27,798 nt of DNA from Bacteroidales bacterium UBA4621 (lineage in GTDB: Bacteria; Bacteroidota; Bacteroidia; Bacteroidales; Paludibacteraceae). Below, piece after piece: positions 24,101 to 27,798 of the stretch; the first letter of the stretch is position 1; each line of letters starts with the position of its first letter. The notes below the pieces were generated by a model. The model was not told the DNA's origin, searched no databases, and saw nothing but the letters and a program-made list of their open reading frames with translations. The stretch is from the NCBI GenBank assembly GCA_002387325.1, contig DGIN01000029.1:1-27798 (forward strand), written 5' to 3'. Position numbers and translations under genes: made by a program.

Positions 24101-25677
24101 TTTTTCTTCAACGGAGCATTCGAGGTGCTTTTCAACAGTTTTAGTATCAAAGCGTTAGGCGCACGCAATTCTTCGCTCGCATCAGTGGAGAACTCGCCCA
24201 CCTGATAAACCTGGCCGCCGTAAGTGTATTCATACGCCACAGCCAATACCTCGTCCTGGTTGAGAGCAGAGCGTAAGGAAATAAATCCGAGAGCGGCATT
24301 GAGGGTATATTCACTCGGAGATAGAAGCCGCGCCGACTCTACTTTTTCAAAATCATCCCCACCCTCAAGATCGGACAGAGCCTGCGAAGTCTGCTGTATG
24401 TCGCGTACACCGCCACGACCGCGAACCGTATTGTACAGGTCGTTGGTTTTGTTGTCCGGTGCTTGCGTAGCATTCGCCACCCATGTATGGTTGAGTATGT
24501 GTGCATTGGTTTCACCCAGATCGGTAAAAGCAATGATGTTGCGGGCTTGATCGTAGTTCCCGCGTTTGTTGGTTACCCATACCTCTATCTTGTTGATGGT
24601 TACACCACTGGCTATATATGGCGCCGTCGCCATCGCACTTTCGTACTTATCCCGGAAGAAATAACTCAGGAAGAAATGACGGTTCTCGTCATAGTTGTCG
24701 CCCGGCACATCAAACTTCGTCATCTGTGCCCCACCCTTCGAACTCACCGTCTGACTCTCCGAGTTCTGTTGGCTCACCAACGCTTGAATACGGAATTTAC
24801 CGAACTTCAGATTCGTTTTGATACCGAATAATGCCTGACTGCCGCGAATAAGGTTCGAGTTCAAATCCATCGTTACATTACCCGCCTCGATCGACTGGAT
24901 AATGTCGTCCTCCTGACCTTTGTAGGCAAGTTTCAGGTTCTGCTGGTCAAACGAGAAACTGGCTTCGGTGTTGTAGTTCATGTTGAAGTTGAGTTTCTCC
25001 CCCACCTTGCCGTTCACGTTCACCTGTATCTTCTCATCAAAGTCAAAGATATTGTTGTTCCGCGCACGCAGCGTCAGACTCGGGTTTTCTATATACTGGT
25101 GCTTGAAACCGAAAAGCAATTCCGCCGAACCCTGCATCTTCAGTTGCACACCGCCCGGACCGAACACCTTGTCTGCAGGACCGATATTGAATTTCATATC
25201 GGTGATGTCGAATTTCTTTTCGTTGTTATGCTCCACCTCACTGATTTTCTGCTGCCAATAGGTGTGCATCAGTTTTTGTTCCGTGTATGCTTTGTATTCG
25301 GCATCGGTCATCAGATAGGGCGTCGTTATATCTACATCACCTATCTTGGTATGTATCACATAATACCCCGTATTGGGCTGGTAATCAACGGTAGTAGTGA
25401 TATTTGCAGGATTATTGAGGTCGAGACTGCTCTTGGGAACGGAGAGTTGGTCGTATGTATCCGTACCGAGTTGCTGTACTTGCACTGATGCCCACACGGC
25501 ACTGTCCGCAAGCGCAGTTTCAACCGGTATCGTCTCTGTACCGGAAGACGGTTGCTGTTGAGCCGCCGCTGCTGCCATACGGCGATCATTACGCTTGCTC
25601 GGTACAAGCGGCTGACGCTGCTGCGCCCACAACATTACAGGGACCAACAGAAGCAATATGTATGCTAAACGTTTCAG
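18196..25677 (-). CDS. sprA: Type IX secretion outer-membrane translocon SprA (Sov)
   Basis: The protein of about 2490 aa is the size and pattern of SprA of Flavobacterium and Sov of Porphyromonas, the giant outer-membrane barrel through which type IX secretion cargo passes. It opens with a signal peptide ending in VMLWAQ. Long beta-rich stretches follow, for example QGSAELLFGFKHQYIENPSL and GEKLNFNMNYNTEASFSFDQ near 180-260, with TRIVYEKEIYPSKT and the HDVSGEIWVNELRLSEF type of segment further along. It ends on strand NVGINIKLMLTR. Start choice: the first standard start is TTG at 25656, but that signal peptide would lack basic residues. CTG at 25675-25677 gives (M)KRLAYILLLVPVMLWAQ, a proper n-region, four bases after the ruvA stop. 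I annotate the CTG start. Presence of this gene implies the organism has a type IX system. Confidence 0.93.
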   Translation of the reverse strand: MKRLAYILLLLVPVMLWAQQRQPLVPSKRNDRRMAAAAAQQQPSSGTETIPVETALADSAVWASVQVQQLGTDTYDQLSVPKSSLDLNNPANITTTVDYQPNTGYYVIHTKIGDVDITTPYLMTDAEYKAYTEQKLMHTYWQQKISEVEHNNEKKFDITDMKFNIGPADKVFGPGGVQLKMQGSAELLFGFKHQYIENPSLTLRARNNNIFDFDEKIQVNVNGKVGEKLNFNMNYNTEASFSFDQQNLKLAYKGQEDDIIQSIEAGNVTMDLNSNLIRGSQALFGIKTNLKFGKFRIQALVSQQNSESQTVSSKGGAQMTKFDVPGDNYDENRHFFLSYFFRDKYESAMATAPYIASGVTINKIEVWVTNKRGNYDQARNIIAFTDLGETNAHILNHTWVANATQAPDNKTNDLYNTVRGRGGVRDIQQTSQALSDLEGGDDFEKVESARLLSPSEYTLNAALGFISLRSALNQDEVLAVAYEYTYGGQVYQVGEFSTDASEELRAPNALILKLLKSTSNAPLKKNAGTWDLMMKNIYSLGASSISSDKFELYVTYRNDSVGTDMQYLTAGAVAGKQLLRVMNLDRLDSKNNPYPDGKFDYIENMTVYSSNGRVIFPVLEPFGSHLRNAIGNTAIADKYVFQELYDSTLVVAQEMTEKNKFHLTGKYKGTSGSEIRLNAMNVPRGSVTVTAGGATLIENVDYTVDYTMGTVTILNQSILESGTNVDVKLENQSTFSMQRKSLFGAHLEYEFNPDLVVGGTIMHLRERPLTTKVNTGSEPLANTIWGVNGSWKTEMQWLTNAIDKIPWITASTPSTFQVNAEFAHLIPGHTRDVGSVGTSYIDDFESTTTNIDVHYPSYWFLASTPSSFEESKLSNNVEYGKNRALLAWYTVDPIFGYPQTNTPQHIKNDPDAMSDHRTRIVYEKEIYPSKTQVANADTKLSVLNLSFYPEERGPYNVVASEIDPVTGKLKDPKKRWGGMMRKLDNTDFEKSNIEYIEFWMMDPALTNPDGYDGEMYINLGDISEDILRDGKKSFEHGLPISDNDVNSVDTTVWGRVPRTNSTVTAFSNEAGARVKQDVGLNGLSTADEMNYGVYKTYIETLRNTVSADVLAAWNMDAFSPLNDPAGDNFHYYRGTDFDQQEVSVLNRYKHYNGTEGNSPDTESQTESYGTASTLQPDIEDINSDNTLNEYEKYYQYKVLLRPDMMEVGRQHITEKKVENVKLRNGSTQEVTWYQFKIPLRGDSSDVKTVGSIRNFKSIRFMRIYLTGCSHETHLRLATLDLVRGEWRNYTKTLYPIGAAVNTGAQLNVQAVNIEENSSRTPVNYVLPPGVSRQTDPGQATLIPLNEQAMVMRVTNLSPKDARAVYKNTGYDMRNYKNLQMFVHAEKMENIDPDLQDGDLSCFIRLGTDLKNNYYEYEIPLHLTEAGLYSNDNEADRWKVWPQDNMFDFPFSVLTNAKTARNKAKRAGNSDVGNNIPYIVYDDASGKPQNKITVLGNPTLENVECIMIGVRNSGTHDVSGEIWVNELRLSEFNEQGGVAAMVNAALAVSDIAQVNVAGRLETAGYGSIESNVLDRNMDNIYQLSVSAALEAGRLFPEKARIQMPLYVSYSNETLSPDYDPLDTDIKLKETLDTYEDKEQRDSIRTMSNTVQESTSFSVTNMKVNIKSKKRDMFYDPANFSISASYNKQNEHTPDMEKNVTTDHKGSFNYAYSFNPQPWEPFKKVQKVQKVKFLKEMNFYYLPQSWAFSTNMHRTFSHMKMRDLTASAGNQMDLTFSKDFTWDRNFDFKYDLTKNMKFSFQSAMNSTIDEGYYAPEILRDYAFTNDYYEAWRDTIQRSLAKWGSPYTYQQVFTTSWNVPLNRIPYLEALSANASYNATYNWARTAQTTSESDLGNTISSLQSWQVDGGINFETLYGKSKYWKQMTQLYTRRQTRRAFRPKTYSETVKAERGKTMEITHRLNSELLTITATDSAGHRIPVSFKPSGNTKVKITPKADCEAMVLTITTKDPNLRTPAQVAGDIFAYIGTMVRRVQVTYRETNSMTVPGFNPEAGFMGQRRADGLYAPGFDFAFGFIPADFVNRAKENGWLSGDTAVVQPATRAFTSDFDLKITLEPLPGLKIQVNGKRYFANSTSIIYSYDQLQENMTGSFNITQVAIGTAFSKIGTQEDNFANATYDRFLQNLDVMQGRVQAQYNGVLYPTTGFMKGVLPGGQVYAPSQGSVAKNSADVLVPAFLAAYTGRNANSMSLNPFLGILRVLPNWSVTYDGLGKLPWMRDHFRSVTLTHAYTCKYSIGSYGSYSTWVPLDGQTSNKMVGFVRDVTTDKPVPSSAYDISNVSLTEAFSPLIGLNLSMKNSLSCKFEYRKQRNLALNVTSVQLTEGHTNEFVIGGGYTIKNLSFITKKKGGGQKKVSNDLKLNVDISYKDIKTLLRKVEEGITQASSGNKVFAIKISADYVLSQKVNLQLFYDHQGTTPLISSSYPIKADNVGINIKLMLTR

Positions 25678-25681
25678 AGAA

Positions 25682-26293
25682 TTAAAGCATTTTGAGGGCT
25701 TGGCGGATTACTTGCTCTACATTGCACGAGGGGTCGTCTTTCAATATCTTGTCCACCGCTTTCCCGCTTGCGGCTGCTTGGAAACCAAGCATGGTAAGCG
25801 CACTGACGGCTTCCGTTTTCACCTCGTTGTCCGACACGCCGAAACCATTGTCAACCGGCAACTCGGTAGTAGCACCCTCTATGTCTATTTTCAGCACTTT
25901 GTCTTTCAAATCCACTATCACACGCTGTGCCGTTTTGGGACCCAAGCCTTTCACCTGATACAACGCTTTGGCATTGCCCGTTGCAATAATCTGACGTATC
26001 TCCGCAGCGGCAAACGCCGACATAATCATACGCGCTGTATTGGCACCTATTCCGCTAACCGTCATCAGCAAAACAAACAAGGCACGCTCGCCTTTGGTAA
26101 GAAAACCGAACAGATCGTGAGTATCTTCCCGGATAATCTCTGTGGTGTAAAGTTTGGTTTCCTTCCCCTCTTTGCTTGCCAAAGACGAATAAACAGGCAA
26201 GGCGATATTCACAGCATACCCCACACCCGCAGCCTCCACAACAGCCATCGTCGGAGTAAGTTCCGTAAGTTGTCCTTTGATATATTCAATCAT
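25682..26293 (-). CDS. ruvA: Holliday junction branch migration protein RuvA
   Basis: RuvA binds four-way junctions as a tetramer and targets the RuvB motor. The 203-aa protein shows the N-terminal OB domain (MIEYIKGQLTELTPTMAVVE), two helix-hairpin-helix motifs (SGIGANTARMIMS at 80-92; KGLGPKTAQRVIVDLKDK at 115-132) and a linker to a C-terminal three-helix domain (about 155-203) that contacts RuvB. It has its own promoter at 26325-26356 and is followed immediately by sprA, a gene order I recognise from other Bacteroidales. The sprA start lies four bases past its stop codon. Confidence 0.96.
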   Translation of the reverse strand: MIEYIKGQLTELTPTMAVVEAAGVGYAVNIALPVYSSLASKEGKETKLYTTEIIREDTHDLFGFLTKGERALFVLLMTVSGIGANTARMIMSAFAAAEIRQIIATGNAKALYQVKGLGPKTAQRVIVDLKDKVLKIDIEGATTELPVDNGFGVSDNEVKTEAVSALTMLGFQAAASGKAVDKILKDDPSCNVEQVIRQALKML

Positions 26294-26324
26294 AGATTAT
26301 TCGCAATACTACAAATTAAGCGCA

Positions 26325-26356
26325 CAAAGATACAACAAAAAAAACAAATATGCAAG
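26325..26356 (-). promoter_or_regulatory. Promoter of the ruvA-sprA operon
   Basis: On the minus strand TATCTTTG (26325-26332) matches TAnnTTTG. TTG (26353-26355) lies 20 bp upstream. The transcript would start near 26318, 25 nt before the ruvA ATG. Confidence 0.75.
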
Positions 26357-26430
26357 CGGAAAATGATATGTTCATAACAACCGCATCAAAATTGTGTATT
26401 ATTCAGGGAACACAGACACCATACAAAGAC

Positions 26431-26474
26431 AAAAACACCTACCGGGGACGCGGACGCCCCCGTCCGCGGTAGGT
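26431..26474 (-). terminator. GC-rich hairpin terminator, minus strand
   Basis: ACCTACC (26437-26443) pairs with GGTAGGT (26468-26474), and CGCGGAC/GTCCGCG forms an inner stem (26449-26455, 26462-26468) around a C-rich loop, with a small asymmetric bulge. Read on the minus strand it is followed by GTTTTTGTC. It closes a unit that begins at the promoter at 26778-26809 and separates it from ruvA. Confidence 0.7.
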
Positions 26475-26540
26475 TTGCCACAAACCGCATAACAATACTA
26501 CGCACTTATATGGACGACACTATAGGGGACAACGCACTGC

Positions 26541-26729
26541 TTATGGAGACGACGCGTCTCGCGTCGTTATGCGCCGCAGGCGCACCTCCCCATACTCAAC
26601 ACCTTTCGTCTGTCGCCGAACAACGACGCAAGCCGCATCGTCCCCCAAAATGCCCGCAATCCCCTTGTCGTTAGAGAGACACCCCCATACCCGTCGCCAC
26701 CCGCAACAAGCAGTACACAGACCAAACAT
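26541..26729 (-). CDS. Possible 62-aa protein, doubtful
   Basis: Downstream of a good minus-strand promoter an open frame of 62 codons starts MFGLCTACCGWRRVWGC and ends GEVRLRRITTRDASSP. It is Arg-, Cys- and Gly-rich, with no signal peptide or recognised domain. The composition partly reflects GC-rich hairpins in the DNA (CGACGCG/CGCGTCG and TGCGCC/GGCGCA at about 26550-26584). It may be a byproduct of a structured RNA or of an intergenic repeat rather than a protein. Confidence 0.2.
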   Translation of the reverse strand: MFGLCTACCGWRRVWGCLSNDKGIAGILGDDAACVVVRRQTKGVEYGEVRLRRITTRDASSP

Positions 26730-26777
26730 AGTTGATGTGTTTGCTCTTTTTACGTATGTATTCTCAAAAATCCACCG

Positions 26778-26809
26778 CAAATATAGAGGAAATAATGCAA
26801 TTATGCAAA
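26778..26809 (-). promoter_or_regulatory. Orphan promoter, minus strand
   Basis: TATATTTG (26778-26785) as the -7 element, 20 bp, then TTTG (26806-26809) as the -33 element fits the Bacteroidetes consensus closely on the minus strand. The predicted start is near 26771. No recognised gene follows before the terminator at 26437-26474. Confidence 0.7.
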
Positions 26810-27070
26810 TTCCGATTCAAATATAGCCCACATTTCTGTGCCTCCCCCAAAAAACTTGCACTTCCACCCCAAACTTGTACTTTCTACTTAAACTTGCGAC
26901 ATTTCTTATTCGTACAAACGGATCATATTGTTAATAATGTTTGCCATAACTCTCGTACCACCTCTATGATACCTCTCGCTATCAGGTCTATGTGATTCGT
27001 ATGTGATTCGTATGTGATTAGGCGGTTTTTGCTTGTATTTCTGCGAGTTAATACAGATATAAAATATAGT
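26810..27070. other. AT-rich intergenic stretch
   Basis: The stretch contains three imperfect copies of an AACTTG-centred unit (about 26846-26900) and the second copy of the dispersed repeat (26978-27031). No gene was found. Confidence 0.5.
26978..27031. repeat. Dispersed repeat, copy 2
   Basis: GCTATCAGGTCTATGTGATT followed by two more TATGTGATT units and AGGCGGTTTTTG, same orientation as copy 1 at 9966-10013. The internal TATGTGATTCG unit is tandemly repeated here, 11 bp per unit. It lies 40 bp from the broken end of the transposase remnant. Confidence 0.7.
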
Positions 27071-27415
27071 CTATATTTTTATAATTAGCACAATATATAA
27101 ATCTAATTTAACTACATACAGAAACTTGTTCGTGGTGTCATCCAATGTCAACATCACACCCCGATTATGTCCCCAATAGGTTACGTCCAAATGGACATAT
27201 CCTGTTTGTCCGGTCAAATCCGACTGAGTCCAAACACATTCTATCTTGCATAGTCTGCGTTTGACGGAGGAGGTACTCAGGTGGTTTTGTTCCGCTATTT
27301 GGCAAAAGGTCTGTTTATCGTTTTGGTAGGTATTCCACATTTCCGTTACCGACAATGGAACACCACTGCGGAACTGATGTCTATACAAAGAATTTAGCCT
27401 GCAAAAATAATCCAT
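27071..27415 (-). pseudogene. Transposase remnant, N-terminal part only
   Basis: The frame encodes about 100 residues of a transposase-like protein: an arginine/aromatic start, a helix-turn-helix (KQTFCQIAEQNHLSTSSVKRRL) and the beginning of a DDE-type catalytic core (GYVHLDVTYWGHNRGVMLTLDD, with Asp in LDVTYW as the likely first acidic residue). After TTNKFLY the sequence turns into unrelated AT-rich residues and stops at about 114 aa. Full-length proteins of this kind are around 300 aa, so two thirds of the catalytic domain is missing. I recognise the general Bacteroidales transposase look but not the IS family. No terminal inverted repeats were found. Confidence 0.7.
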
Positions 27416-27447
27416 AGACCTAAAATAAGAGCATAAACATACAAAGA

Positions 27448-27476
27448 GAGGTCGCCTGTACAGATTAGGCGACCTC
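27448..27476. terminator. 10-bp hairpin between two remnants
   Basis: GAGGTCGCCT (27448-27457) pairs perfectly with AGGCGACCTC (27467-27476) across a 9-nt loop. On the minus strand it is followed by CTTTGTATG, a short T-tract. It lies 22 bp past the stop of the small ORF at 27499, for which it is the likely terminator. Confidence 0.65.
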
Positions 27477-27498
27477 CGTCTCTATTCAAACTATTCTA

Positions 27499-27642
27499 TT
27501 ATTCTTTTATGGCGCGTAATTCCTCTAAATCGGAGCGGCTAAAATAATAGGCAAATGTGCGCGTGTTGGTATGGAAACCCGCATTGCGATATTCGTCATA
27601 TTTCCAATTGCTTTTTATGTTTATTTCCAAATGTTTCGTCAT
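27499..27642 (-). CDS. Small orphan protein, 47 aa
   Basis: From the ATG at 27642 the frame encodes MTKHLEINIKSNWKYDEYRN and ends SRSDLEELRAIKE. The Lys/Glu-rich, aromatic composition looks like a real small soluble protein or the C-terminal end of a larger one. The frame stays open upstream to 27750, but that part has an unlikely Cys/Arg-rich composition, so the start at 27642 is preferred. No consensus promoter precedes it. No domain recognised. Confidence 0.45.
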   Translation of the reverse strand: MTKHLEINIKSNWKYDEYRNAGFHTNTRTFAYYFSRSDLEELRAIKE

Positions 27643-27798
27643 AAAAAACGTATATTTTTTATTTTGTTGTCTATTTGCTCGTCGGTGGCATAGCCATGTC
27701 CCCTTGCCGCAAGGCGCTCCCCATACGGAGCAATATAAACAGGCGACCATTTCATTCTACCCGACGGCTTGCTTCCCATATCTTTTCATTGTCGTTTC

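Larger units (their letters stand above)
26431..26771 (-). ncRNA. Candidate short transcript between promoter and terminator
   Basis: A consensus promoter (26778-26809) and a GC-rich terminator (26437-26474) bracket about 340 nt on the minus strand. The segment is far more GC-rich than its flanks. It holds adjacent perfect hairpins CGACGCG-TCT-CGCGTCG and TGCGCC-GCA-GGCGCA (about 26550-26584). It could be a structured RNA, a small mRNA for the 62-codon frame, or a repeat element carrying its own signals. Confidence 0.4.

Overview
The window comes from a member of the Bacteroidales, probably outside genus Bacteroides proper. The evidence is consistent: five promoters fit the Bacteroidetes sigma-ABfr pattern (TTTG or TTG, 19-20 bp, TAnnTTTG). 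Start codons have A/T-rich upstream sequence rather than Shine-Dalgarno sites. Gene content is typical of the group: ruvA followed by a giant sprA/sov type IX secretion gene, rbfA followed by a LolC/E-type permease, a DUF4988/BspA lipoprotein, and an NfnA-NfnB fusion.

Layout, left to right. (1) 45-76: promoter firing leftwards out of the window. (2) 398-5541: five-gene plus-strand operon pyrE-like, SRPBCC protein, psd, deoC, nfnAB fusion, closed by a perfect 16-bp hairpin terminator. (3) 5543-6189: intergenic tract with an 11-bp tandem repeat, a long cruciform, and a promoter followed by about 330 nt of strongly structured sequence ending in a T-run, which is a candidate noncoding RNA. (4) 6190-9434: small exported membrane protein, chimeric collagen-like/EF-hand/leucine-rich-repeat lipoprotein, and an overlapping membrane-anchored unknown; base composition becomes AT-rich halfway through. 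(5) 9435-10233: convergent intergenic region with a second structured segment, dispersed repeats and a perfect 25-bp inverted repeat. (6) 10234-14484, minus strand: rbfA, ABC permease, lipoprotein, xerD, metallophosphoesterase. (7) rpmH (minus) and recO (plus), divergent. (8) 15799-26293, minus strand: tight cluster ruvA, sprA, NadR-like kinase, helix-hairpin-helix beta-barrel protein. (9) 26294-27798: repeat-rich region with a promoter-to-terminator unit, a transposase remnant and a small orphan ORF.

Most of the window is housekeeping: pyrimidine/deoxynucleoside and phospholipid metabolism, electron bifurcation, ribosome maturation, recombination and type IX secretion. The parts most likely to be undescribed are the non-coding units at about 5796-6126, 9488-9708 and 26431-26809. 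Also notable are the pyrE-like protein with an altered PRPP-binding loop and the sprA gene that appears to begin at CTG. No CRISPR array, tRNA, rRNA or intact mobile element was seen. All RNA folds were paired by eye; no folding program or database search was run.
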